Shown: positions 11,253-20,870 of the stretch, one piece after another
Layout of the letters: every line of letters begins with the position of its first letter
How positions within the stretch are numbered: the stretch's first letter is position 1
NCBI GenBank assembly: GCA_033980235.1
Contig: CM067069.1
Span: 33,901,041-33,965,040, forward strand
From: Diadema setosum
Taxonomy: Eukaryota; Echinodermata; Echinoidea; Diadematoida; Diadematidae
Reading direction: 5' to 3'
Length of the DNA: 64,000 bases
Program-made: the position numbers and the translations under genes
The notes under the pieces: generated by a model
Told to the model about the DNA's origin: nothing
What the model saw: only the letters and a program-made list of their open reading frames with translations
Database searches by the model: none

Positions 11253-11766
11253 AGTTCTATGTGTGTAGGGTACAAGGGCAATAGAAGGCAAAGTTTTGAC
11301 CAGTGCAAGTTATTACCACTAGTTTCCAATGTAAATCCTTTACATAAATATGCAATACATCAGTTTTACGCAATAATGCCTGTTTTTTTGCCTCTGCATA
11401 TATCTTGCCTTGCATGAAATGCTTGTCATGCATTGTCCTGCAGGTTGGTTCGTGTAAAATTGCAATAATACATCTATGTGCCTTCAAAAAAATAAGGGAT
11501 ATTAGTCATTAATGAATAGAACAATTTGGAAGTTCTGTACTATGATTAATGTGACTATACCTTTATGCACTTCATTGTCTTAATTCATGGGTGCTTTAGA
11601 TTCACTGTACCAATGAGGAGTTAAGGATTTACATTCATATTTTGAAAGGTCATGTGGTATAGGGAGGTGTTAGTTGGAAATGTTATCATCTTGGATTTGT
11701 CATTTTGGGGTGTAATGATTATGTTGATTTTACATACATGCAATTCAAGTGATTTTTAACCTTCTG

Positions 11767-11888
11767 TTCAATTAAAGACCTCAGTGGAAATGTGAACAGT
11801 ATTACACAGAAATTCAATTTGGAGCTTATTCACATTTTAATACTCTGGGTATACTTACAAGCTTATTTCTCTGAGGTCCTTAATTGAA
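11767..11888. mobile_element. 122-bp MITE, TTCAATTAAAGACCTCAG ends
   Basis: The left end TTCAATTAAAGACCTCAG and right end CTGAGGTCCTTAATTGAA are reverse complements with one mismatch. The interior is AT-rich and non-coding. Confidence 0.7.
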
Positions 11889-12144
11889 AATCATTGTTGC
11901 GGTTGGAAATAGATTCCGTTTGTTTTATGGAAGATGGCGAAAATTCATAAGAAATTGCGACATAAATGAAAATCTGTTTCAAAATTTTATATTGAAAATT
12001 GTTTTGTTTCAGTCAAAATTTGAATCAAAAAAAGAAAACAAAAGTCAGTCTTTGCCAGAAGTGTTCACTGTATGGTTAAATGAATGCTTAAATATGCTTT
12101 TACAAAAAAGAGTGACAAAAACGAAACTGTAAACAGTTTGTTTT

Positions 12145-12415
12145 GGGAAAGGGAGGGTTAGGGAGAGAGAGAGAGAGGTAGAGAAAGAAAGAGAGTGGGG
12201 GTTGGGTGGGAGGGAAGAAGGGTAGAGATTGATTGGGGAAGAAAGAGTTTGAAGTGGATGAGAGAGGGATAGGGGAGAGAGAGAGAAGAAAGAGCGATGA
12301 GGCTGGGGAAGAAGAGGGAATGATATGGAATAAGGAGAGAAGAGAGAGATAAATATTGAAAGGGATATGCATGTATTAATCTGAAGAAAGGGAGACGGAT
12401 GGAGAGTGAGAAGAT
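12145..12415. repeat. purine (GA/GGGA)-rich low-complexity tract
   Basis: Almost uninterrupted purines on the + strand (GAGAGAGAG, GGGAGGG, AAGAAAG). The long minus-strand reading frames over it (S/L/P-rich) are composition artefacts. Confidence 0.85.
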
Positions 12416-12797
12416 GACTAAAAAAAAACCAACAGTATATTTACGTGAAAAAAGAGCAATCGACCGCACGAGATAGAGATATGCGATGATGGGGAGAAAA
12501 CAGAAAAGATCTACAGAGAATAAAAAGAAAAGTAGAGTAAATATGTAAATATGGATTTGAGAAGAGATGGGAAGGATAGATTGAATGTTTTCCAACGTTG
12601 TTATATTTTATTTTCCATGAAGATTTCCGAGAGTTTGCTGGCAGCTCCGTCACAACATGTCCAGTGTATGTCGGCAACGAGATCGCGCTCTTCTTGGGGG
12701 AACAAACATGGCGGACAATAGAACGCGGCGGCTTCCAATCAACGGACCGCTCCGCACATCCAGTTAGAGGGGAGATCAGTGGTGGGAACGGGGTATT

Positions 12798-13398
12798 AAA
12801 AACAACAACAACAGTATGAAACAAGCGAAAGAAGGGTCAGAGGTCAATTCGATGAAGCTCGATCTTCACATGACATCACTCTACATAAATACCAGAATTG
12901 GAAGCCTGCCAATCCCGGGACCGTTTGAAAGGAGTGCCTCGTAAGCTCATAGCATATCTTGACGGAAACTTGCTAATTTCAGCAGCAAAAGGTAATCGCC
13001 TATTAAGTGCTGGAAGTAATATAATGTTAGTTGTAGTTAGAAGCCAAGCCACAAGCCCACAGTTACAAATTTATTCTTCGCGTGAGTTGCATTACACTGC
13101 GTTCACTTTGCAGTACATGTCTTTGAGCGGTTTGTTTACGTAGGCCTGCGTACGACGGTGATTGTGATGTGTGTACGTGTCGTCAGAACTACGATCGAAA
13201 CTCGGCTGCAAAGATGCAGTGCAATAGCACTGAGAGCACGGCCGCGTTTTTACAGCGACTGGGCTGTACTATGGACCCATCTCTACCGAGACAGAGTATT
13301 TCTAATTGTACTTCCGTTTACATGCAATCTTTACATGTCGCTACCCTGGGAGGTCAGTAGGTGGCATGCAGCATGCATTGGTATTCATAGCTGCCCCT
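12798..13398. other. unannotated segment
   Basis: No repeat boundary or recognisable coding exon is seen. Open frames of 60-80 codons overlap each other without domain motifs. Confidence 0.4.
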
Positions 13399-13603
13399 AG
13401 GCTAGTCTAGTTTGCAGGCACAAACCCTTGTTGGTCGTAAAGGAGTCTGCGCCAAGACTACTATATGCACCACTTCGGCACTGTCCCATAGGCCCTGTGT
13501 TGTAGCTTCTAGGCTGCAGTGCAGTGTTGCGTGTATTAGTCTTGGTACATGCAGACTCCTATACGACCAACAAGGGTTTGTGCCTGCAAACTAAGGCTAG
13601 TCC
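13399..13603. mobile_element. palindromic foldback element
   Basis: GGCTAGTCTAGTTTGCAGGC ... GGAGTCTGC at the left is mirrored by GCAGACTCC ... GCCTGCAAACTAAGGCTAG at the right. The arms are about 65-70 bp around a 70-bp middle. No ORF. Confidence 0.75.
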
Positions 13604-13744
13604 ACGTCCGGTCAGACCAAGTTTACAGGTCATGCATGGCCTTGCCCTGGCTGTTTGCATTGCACATCCAAGACTGTCATTATTTATAAAGAATATACTT
13701 CATGAAGGTAATGGTTGTGGCTGTGCTGGAGGTGGGGTATGTGG

Positions 13745-13889
13745 AGCCGGGAAATGTGCAAACGCCGGGAAATGTGCAAATCTCTAAATTTCATCAACGG
13801 GAAATGTGCAAACGTGACGCCGGGAAAAATGTGCAAATGTTCAGTTACTTGCTGGGAAATGTGCAAAAGCTGCCGGGAAATGTGCAAAC
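13745..13889 (+). repeat. six copies of a GCCGGGAAATGTGCAAA motif
   Basis: Copies begin at about 13746, 13764, 13797, 13818, 13850 and 13871. The first two are directly adjacent (18-bp period) and the others irregularly spaced. Two copies have one altered base in the GCCGGG start and one has two extra A. Read in frame, the motif gives PGNVQ repeats, but no exon structure supports a protein. Confidence 0.75.
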
Positions 13890-14061
13890 CATTCATTTTA
13901 CCTAGAGTCTCAATGGAAGAGAAACTCTCAATCAAAGCTGTGCATGAACCATTATCATCTTTACCACCTGTCTCTGCGACAATCCTTTTTTTTTTTTTTT
14001 AAACATTTTCGCCATTTTCTTGTAAACCCCACAAGGAAATTTCACCAGATTTGGCATACCT

Positions 14062-14209
14062 GGGGCCCGTTTCATAAAACTTGTCATCAGTGACAACTGC
14101 CACATTTCTATGACAAATCTGCTCTCAGCCAATCAGATGCAAGGATTTCAGTAGCTTGTCACATCTATGACAACTTGTCACTGATGACAAGTTTTATGAA
14201 ACGGGCCCC
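14062..14209. mobile_element. palindromic MITE, GGGGCCCGTTTCATAAAAC ends, CCAATCAG core
   Basis: About 35 bp at the left (GGGGCCCGTTTCATAAAACT, then TGTCATCAGTGACAA) is repeated as an exact reverse complement at the right. The centre carries CTCAGCCAATCAGATGCAAG. It interrupts a satellite unit between TTGGCATACC and AACATCTTAATGGTGAT. This is the best-preserved member of its family in the window. Confidence 0.9.
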
Positions 14210-14232
14210 TGTTATAACATCTTAATGGTGAT

Positions 14233-14417
14233 CAGGGGTCGCACTTAACTTTTTTTTTTAACTAGCCAGGCGGACTACTTAGAATCAATTTTCACACTGA
14301 AGCAATATTTTGGCTAGCCAGACGGACTAGTAACTTCAGAATTTTTCGATTTTTAGCTAGTTCGACGTGATTTTGGGTGGCCAATGGCCAGCGGACCATC
14401 GCCAATTTCGAACCCTG
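14233..14417. mobile_element. 185-bp CAGGG...CCCTG element in the satellite
   Basis: CAGGGGTCGCACTTAACT at the left and TTCGAACCCTG at the right. GTGAT flanks both sides (14228-14232 and 14418-14422). Uninterrupted satellite units read ATGGTGATATGATC at this point, so the insertion and its 5-bp duplication are directly visible. It contains a repeated (A/G)CTAGCCAG(A/G)CGGACTA motif. Superfamily uncertain; the CAGGG end is hAT-like but the duplication is short. Confidence 0.75.
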
Positions 14418-15213
14418 GTGATATGATCGTAATTTGTTACAATGAGCACCCCCCCCCCCCCCCACCACCACCACCACCACCACCACCAAGGAGGTGGGAG
14501 GGAGGAAGGAGTTGAATCCTCAGAGTATTAAACGCTTGATGTTTTTCCTTCATATGTCGAACCGAAAAAGATAGAGTGAAGTTAGTGCTATAAAGACGTA
14601 AATGACTGAAATTCCATGTTTGATTATGGTGGACCCAGGGGTGCCCTGATCGGGGGGTGAGGGGAGGGGATTTTCCACATTTTCAGCATATTCTTGAAAA
14701 ATCTACAGTGTAGGAAGGATTTTCATCCAACTTGGCAGATACAGTCACATTTATGGTAATGACATGATCTTGATTTGTTAGAATGAGCCCCCCCCCCATC
14801 GCCGAAGGAGGGGGGGGGGGGGGGGGCTAAAGCCTCAGTGTCCCTAAAATCCTGATTTTTAAAAAAATCTTCTTTTATCAAACCGAAAAAGATAGAGCTA
14901 AGTTAGTGCAATGAATACATTTATTAATGAGATTTCATGTTTCATTATGGTGGTTCAAGGGGTGCCCAGATCTGGGGGTGGGAAGGGTGGAGGGGATATT
15001 CCACATTTTTGGCATCTCCCTGAAATAGCTACAAGGTGTTTTCACCAAACTTTACAGATAGCATGTTTATGGTAATAATTATGATCTTAATTTGTTCAAA
15101 TGAGCCCCCCCCCCCCACACACACACACACCGCCGAAGGGGGGTTTGAAGCTTCAGCACTCCCAAACTCTGATATTTCTTTAATCTTCTTCTGTCAAACC
15201 AAAAAAGATAGAG

Positions 15214-15279
15214 CTAAGTTATTGGTATGAAGACACAGCATTAATTCATTAATGCTGTGTCTTCATACCAATAACTTAG
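15214..15279. repeat. 66-bp almost perfect palindrome inside a satellite unit
   Basis: CTAAGTTATTGGTATGAAGA... folds back on itself around TT|CA, with 32 of 33 pairs matching. The left arm is normal satellite sequence and the right arm is its inverted copy. After it the unit resumes with a gap, so the palindrome replaces part of the unit. Confidence 0.85.
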
Positions 15280-15415
15280 AGGATCAAGGGTCTCCAGATC
15301 GAGGGGGGGGGGGGGGGGGGGGGTAAGGGCAAGGAGAGGAATATTCCACATTTTCAGCATCTTCTTGAAATATCTACAACAGATTTTCACCAAACTTGGC
15401 AAATTGCATCTTTAT

Positions 15416-16543
15416 TGTCCCCGCCGAACGAGTTCGAGCAGGGGACTATGAAACGGGCTCCGTACGTGTGTGTGTCCGTGTGTCCGTCCGTGCGTCCGTG
15501 TGTCCGTCCGTGCGTCCGTGTGTCCGTGCGTCCGTGTGTGATCAAAATGTTCAAAATGCTACTCCTTCGCCATTTCTAACCCGATTTTGATTCTGTTTGC
15601 TTTATATGATAGCACTACATAGGAGCTTTGAAACTTCTATACAGAATTTCAGTTGTGACCTTTGACCTTGACCTTTGACCTATATTGTACATTTTGCTTC
15701 AAAATGCTACTCCTTCGCCATTTGTAACCCGATTTCGATTCCGTTTGCTTTATATGATGGCACTAGGTGAGGGCTTCAAAACTTCTACACAGAATTTTGA
15801 CCTTTGACTTCTTTGACCTTTGACCTTGATTTTTGACCTATATTGTACTTTTTTGCTACAAAATGCTACTCCTTCGCCATTTGTAACCCGATTTCAATTC
15901 CGTTTGCTTCATGTGATGGCACTAGGTGAGGGCTTCAAAACTTCTACACGGAATTTTGACCTTTGACTTCTTTGACCTTTGACCTTGATTTTTTACCTAT
16001 ATTGTACTTTTTTGCTACCAAATGCTACTCCTTCGCCATTTGTAACCCGATTTCGATTCCGTTTGCTTTAAGTGATGGCACTAGGTGAGGGCTTCAAAAC
16101 TTCTACACAGAATTTTGACCTTTGACTTCTTTGACCTTTGACCTTGATTTTTGACCTGTATTGTACATTTTGCTACCAAATGCTACTCCTTCGCCATTTC
16201 TAACCCGATTTCGATTCCGTTTGCTTTATGTGATGGCACTAGGTGAGGGCTTCAAAACTTCTACACAGAATTTTGACCTTTGACTTCTTTGACCTTTGAC
16301 CTTGATTTTTTTACCTATATTGTACATTGGCTACAAAATGCTACTCCTTCGTCATTTCTAACCCGATTTCGATTCCGTTTGCTTTATGTGATGGCACTAG
16401 GTGAGGGCTTCAAAACTTCTACATAGAATTTTGACCCTTGACTTCTTTCACCTTTGACCTTGATCTTTTTACCTATATTGTACATTTTGCTACTAAATGC
16501 TACTTCCGGCGGGGACATATTTTACGCACCGCGTAATTTCTAC
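15416..16543 (+). mobile_element. pearl-like / Helentron-associated element A
   Basis: Subterminal GTCCCCGCCG at the 5' end is matched inverted at the 3' end (CGGCGGGGAC). After the 5' end come a short GTTCG hairpin and a GTCCGTGTGTCCGTCCGTGC microsatellite. Six tandem cores of about 158-160 bp follow (start AAATGCTACTCCTTCGCCAT at about 15552, 15701, 15860, 16019, 16178, 16336). The 3' end has a TTACGC-ACC-GCGTAA hairpin, then TTTCTAC and TT. Known pearl/HINE elements share this architecture. The element sits in a satellite unit whose uninterrupted form reads GCATCTTTATGGTGATATG. No ORF; it would be mobilised in trans by Helentron Rep/helicase. Confidence 0.75.
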
Positions 16544-18704
16544 TTTTCCTTGTGGTGATATGCTCTTAATTTGTTAAAATGAGCCCCCTCCCATACACAC
16601 ACACACACACACACACACCGCCGAAAGGGGGGTTGAAGCCTCAGAGACCCTAAACTCTGGAATTTTTATCTTCTTCTGTCAAACCGGAAAAGATAGAGCT
16701 TAGTTAGTGTGAAGACATTAATGCCATGAAATTTTGTTTCACGTTTGATTGTGGCGAATAGAGGGGTGTTGCTACATGTATAAGGGGGGGGGGGGGGTGA
16801 GTGAGGGGGAGGGGGATTTTCACATATTCTGCATCCTCTTGAGAAATCTTTGCCGGATTTTCACCAAACGTGGGAGGTAGCATCTCTAGGGTAACTTGTA
16901 GAATCCCACTTTGTTCGAAGGGACAACAAGTCCCAATTTGTTACCCTTCCCCAAAGCGGGGGATAAGACCAAGGTGTCCCCCACGTCATAAGCAGAGGTG
17001 AAATTTCATCAAAGTATAGGTCTACCTTCTAAAAATGTGGTAAAATTGTGTTCAATTACTCTTGGTTGTAAAAGAAAATTTCTTGAAGTATACCTTCCTA
17101 TTTTCATATGTAGGATTTTCCAGAAAATTCTGAAATTCCACGCCAACGACCCCACTCCCCTTGTTTTGTTCAAGGGGCGGAGATGGGGGGGGGGGGGAGC
17201 TCCATCTCCTCCCTTCTTATGGGTTGGCAGTGCTCATTTAAACAAATTGAGGTCATATCACCAGATAAAATCTATACGCTAGCTACGTGCCAAGCTTGGC
17301 AAATATCTAAAATATAAGGGTTTCAAGAAGAAGCTGAATATGTGAAAAATCCGCCTCCCCCGCCCTTGAAATTAATTCATGAATTTACTTTAACAGCACT
17401 CTATTAGCTCCATCACTTTGGTATGGAAGGCTTTTGTTTTAAAGCTGAAATGGAATCTACTACCTGAGGGATGTGTCTTGAGTTTTCAAGAAAAAGACGA
17501 AAATGTGAAAATTAAGCCTCCTTAATACCCCCTCCCCTTTTTGGGCATCCCTTTGAACCTACTCCATGCATTAACTGTACTTACTAAAAAAGCGCGGTAA
17601 TATCTTTATATCTCTCACGTAAGGTGAGAGAGATGATATACTCACTCTCAATCCCTTACAGTAGGTTTGAGCCTTCGTCTCACCCCAATCACGCCTGTCT
17701 TCCCCCCCCCCCCCGTCCCCCCCCCCCCCCCCGCTGTTTGTTGCCCCTTAGTGAGATTCTATTACTGTATAGTGATGCTACCTCCCACATTTGCTGAAAA
17801 TCTGTCATAGATTTGTTTAAGGAGATGCTGAAAATACATTCTTCATCATCCATCCCGCAACACCCCTTATTCCCCCCCCCCCCCCCTGCCCCCATCAGGG
17901 CACCCCTGGATCTGGTATGATTAGGCATGAAAGTCTTCACAACACTAACTTAGCTCTATCGTCTTTTTTTCGGGTCGACAGATCAGAAAAATCCAGAGTT
18001 TAGCAAATTGGAGACTTCAACTCCCCCCCCCCCCCCCTTATCCCCCACCTCAATCTTCGGTGGGGGGGGCTCTATTTAACAAATTAAGATCGTATCACCA
18101 TATAAGGATGCTATCTGCCAAGTTTGGTGAAAATTTGTCATAGAGTTTTCAAGAAGATGGAGAACATTTTGAAAATCCTTCTCACCCCCACCTACCCCCG
18201 ACCAGAGCACCCCTGGACCCGCCATAATCAAACATGATATCTCTGTCATTAATGTCTTTATCGCACGAACTTTTCGGTTCGACAGAAGTTAAAAAAAAAA
18301 CAAGAGTATAGCGACTCTGAGGGTTCAACCCCCCCCCCCCCCCTTCGGCGGTGGGGGGGGGGGGGTCATTTTAACAAATTAAGATCGAATCACCATAAAT
18401 ATACTATCTGCCAAGTTTGGTGAAAATCCGTCATAGATTTTACAAGATTATGCAGAAAATGTGGAAAATCCGCCTCACCCCCCTTATCAGGGCACTCCTG
18501 GACCAGTCATAATCAAACCTGAAATTTTAGTAACTAGTATCTTCATATAACCTAGTTCTATATTCTTCAGTTCGACAGAAGATGACAAATTCCAGAGTTT
18601 AGGGACCTGAAGCTTCAAACCCCCCCCCCCCCCCCCCGGTGGTGGGAGGGGGTGGGGCTCATTTGAACGAAATTTAGTAAAGATCATATCACCATAAAGA
18701 TGCT

Positions 18705-18885
18705 ATGCATTTCGCGCAACCAGAAACTAGCGCGAAAATAAAAGCACGCAAATATTTTTGCTTGCCATATGTTCCTGTGCGTGATGTCTTGATTCCGCGG
18801 AATTAAAAACACGCGAAACTCTTCTTACCCGGCCAAGCACGAAAAATTAGTCGCGTGAAAAACTCCACTTTTACAGTATGTGGAC
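18705..18885. repeat. CGCG-rich dispersed repeat inserted in the satellite
   Basis: The satellite unit is broken after GATGCTAT by about 180 bp with the motif CGCGAAA / TTTCGCG and AAAAGCACGC, ending near TTTTACAGTATGTGG. The inverted CGCG motifs (TTCGCGCAAC...CGCGTGAAAAAC) suggest a small inverted-repeat element. Exact ends are not resolvable by eye. Confidence 0.4.
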
Positions 18886-19400
18886 AATCCCCCTCCTCTC
18901 CATCACTCCCCCCCCCCCCCCCCCTCAAAATAAGGGCACCCCCGGATCCGCCATAATGAAACATGAGATTTCAGTCATTAATGTCTTCAAGGTACTAACT
19001 TTAAGGCACTTTTTCTTTTTTGTTCGACAGAAGAAGATTTAAAAATCCAGAGTTTAGGGACTCTGAGGCTTCAACCCCCCCCCCCCCCCCCCCTTGACGG
19101 GGGGAGGAGGGGGGTTTACTTGGGGGCTAATTTCAACTTATAAAGATCATATCACCTTAATGAGGCTATCTGACAAGTTTGGCGAAAATCTGTTGTAGAC
19201 TTTTCAAGAAAATACTGAAAATGTAGAAAATCCCTCTCCTCCCCATCACCTCTAACCCCCCCCCCCCCCCCCCCCCCGCGATCCGGGCACCTATGAATCC
19301 GTCATAATCAAACATGCAATTTCAGTCATTAATGTCTTCATAGCACTAGTTTTACCATATAGGGACTCTGAGGCTTCAATTTGAAGCCTCCTCCCTACTT

Positions 19401-20203
19401 ATGGCCGGTGCCCTGCATCCCTGGATCTGCCATTAAACTTGAACTACTGTCATCAATGTCTGCTAGTCATTGCTACACTTCACATTTTAATGAATTTCAA
19501 AGTGAAAATCAAAGAATTTAAATGGTATAGCCTACTTGAAAAGGCCAGTTTCTAATTGAGGATGATGATGTATACATTGATCACAATATCCACGTACATA
19601 CATTTCATGATGTAAATACACGAACTATTGGATTAGTTTGTACTTGTTATAAGAATGTACTTGTGCAGGCTATTATGTCACTTGGATGATACTATATTTA
19701 ATATTACCATGCACTGCGTCCAGATTGAGGAGTAATTTTCTCCCCTCAAGACTTTACCAGCTACTAGTAATCATGCAGTAAACCAAACTAATGGCATATG
19801 TCACCAAAGTGCACAGTTGGGATGTAAGCCCCCATTGATTGTTTGTACTGGTATGTCACTGTCAGGAAACTTTCTGGTTTAATGCCAGGAACAATGATGG
19901 ATTACTTTGTAAACGTTAGCTGAAATATGCCCAGTATGCAATCCATTAGACTATTCTATTCTCCAGCACTCTGAACTCCTTGCCCAAACTGTGAGAAGTA
20001 TACTTAATTGAATGGTATTTATATGAACTGTTAAGATAGAAGATACCCATTCTTTGTGAGCAAGCTATACATTTTTTTTTTTAAAGAATCAGAAAGATGT
20101 TGCCAATTTGCTGTATTCCACTATTGTCACAACATTTCCTAAACTGTTTGTAGTTGGACCTATTCGTTGTTCATACATACTAGGTCTTCATTATCTATCC
20201 ATA
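19401..20203. other. AT-rich segment between satellite and MITE
   Basis: No gene, TIR or tandem repeat is seen apart from degraded satellite at the left edge. Confidence 0.4.
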
Positions 20204-20455
20204 CATATGAAGAGTTTGCTCGCAAAAAACGATAAGTCCATTTTTGAAGATTTTGAAGTACAGTCTCTGTCATAAAGTACAAAATAATACCTTTTAAATG
20301 ATATATTGGTCACTACAAAAGGTACATTTTTGAAGTTATGGTCAAAAGAAGCAACAATTTTCTTATTATTCTCTTCATTTTTCTTGACCTTTAATCGTAA
20401 ATATCTCCATTTGGCAAATATGGACATCGGTTTTTGCGAACAAACTCTTCATATG
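20204..20455. mobile_element. 252-bp MITE with CATATGAAGAGTTTG ends
   Basis: CATATGAAGAGTTTGCTCGC at the left is mirrored at the right by GCGAACAAACTCTTCATATG. Inverted similarity extends about 35 bp (CGATAAGTCCAT against ATGGACATCGG). It lies just upstream of the first visible TRAF exon. Confidence 0.8.
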
Positions 20456-20687
20456 TTTTATAATAGATCTCAGAAGGACATGTTCTTTTTGTATTAGTAG
20501 GAAAACTATGATCTCATCATCTTTTGGCAACCATGTCACATGATTTTCCTCTACTTGAGAGATTCTCTAGCATAATTTACATTTATTTTTCTTGTTGAAG
20601 ATGAAAATGAGTATTAAATGAAGTTTAATAAAATGAAATGAAATGAAACAAACTGAATGAAGAGTACTGTGTGCTTCTTGCTTACAG

Positions 20688-20712
20688 ACCACAAAGTTAA
20701 AACCCATGAATC
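20688..20712 (+). other. 5' untranslated start of TRAF exon 1
   Basis: CTTGCTTACAG at 20677-20687 is a good 3' splice site, so a noncoding exon should precede. In the coding frame TGA stands at 20707-20709, two codons before ATG 20713, which fixes the start. The ATG at 20706 is out of frame and stops quickly. Confidence 0.6.
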
Positions 20713-20870
20713 ATGGGAGGCTTGGACATGGAGCTGCCACAGGATCTAGAGAGGAGCAGAGTTGGTAGAGAGCTCTGCTGCCACCTGTGCAAGCACCCCT
20801 ACAGGGAGCCCTTCTCTGGCACCTGCAAGCACCCCTTCTGCAAGAGCTGCCTGGTAGTACGCTTTACCAG
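20713..20870 (+). CDS. TRAF3-like exon 1: start and first six RING ligands
   Basis: The frame from ATG 20713 gives MGGLDMELPQDLERSRVGRE and then the RING opening CHLCKHPYREPFSGTCKHPF with CKSCL. GT occurs at 20854, 20857 and 20871. Only the donor at 20871 (ACCAG|GTGCAC, phase 2) lets exon 2 continue in the open frame with the missing two cysteines, so I chose it. Codons are GC-rich (CTGTGCTGCCAC) compared with the AT-rich intron around it, which helped to find the exon. Confidence 0.85.

Larger units (their letters stand above)
10399..12781 (+). mobile_element. P-element-like (THAP) DNA transposon, non-autonomous
   Basis: The two ends carry an identical 31-bp TIR beginning CACTGATCTCCCCTCTAACT. 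Immediately outside, GTGGGAAC stands at 10391-10398 and again at 12782-12789, an 8-bp target duplication. A second, 19-bp inverted pair (GCCATGTTTGTTCCCCCAA) lies at 10481-10499 and 12694-12712. A 31-bp TIR, 8-bp duplication and subterminal inverted repeat are the signature of the P superfamily, and the THAP-domain start at 10621 agrees. No RNase H-like catalytic region is left: the interior is a hairpin, a MITE and a GA-rich tract. So it is a decayed or internally replaced copy. Confidence 0.8.
6771..12790. mobile_element. 6-kb element with long TCGATC-rich inverted repeats
   Basis: The left arm begins CGTTCCCATTGCCGATCAGA and runs to about 7225. The right arm (about 10070-10398, plus the terminal GGGAACG at 12784-12790) is its reverse complement. 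Both arms are packed with TCGATC, GATCGAG and GGTCGGG motifs. The right terminus is split by the P-like insertion at 10399-12781: joining its flanks restores a matching end. GGTA borders the left end and recurs just past the right end, a possible 4-bp target duplication. The interior (7226-10069) has lost any long ORF and contains the nested element at 8771-9921. Superfamily unknown. Confidence 0.65.
13960..19400. repeat. satellite array of ~300-350-bp units in two opposed orientations
   Basis: Each unit contains the landmarks CACCAAACTTGGCA, ATCTTTATGGTGATATGATC, TTAATTTGTTAAAATGAGC, a C-run, a G-run, TCAAACCGAAAAAGATAGAGC, TGAGATTTCATGTTTGATTATGG and GGGGTGCCC. From about 13960 to 17100 the units read in this direction; from about 17190 to 19400 the landmarks appear as reverse complements (for example GATCATATCACCATAAAGAT). 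Neighbouring units at 18111 and 18404 are 293 bp apart. Insertions at 14062, 14233, 15416 and about 18705 break individual units. The homopolymer runs differ in length from unit to unit. Confidence 0.8.

Noticed and set aside
12158..12595. 145-codon minus-strand frame
   Set aside because: Lies over the GA-rich low-complexity tract; S/L/P-rich by composition.
13960..19400. CRISPR-like or rRNA-type repeat array
   Set aside because: Unit length, homopolymers and eukaryotic context fit a satellite only; no spacers or rRNA sequence.
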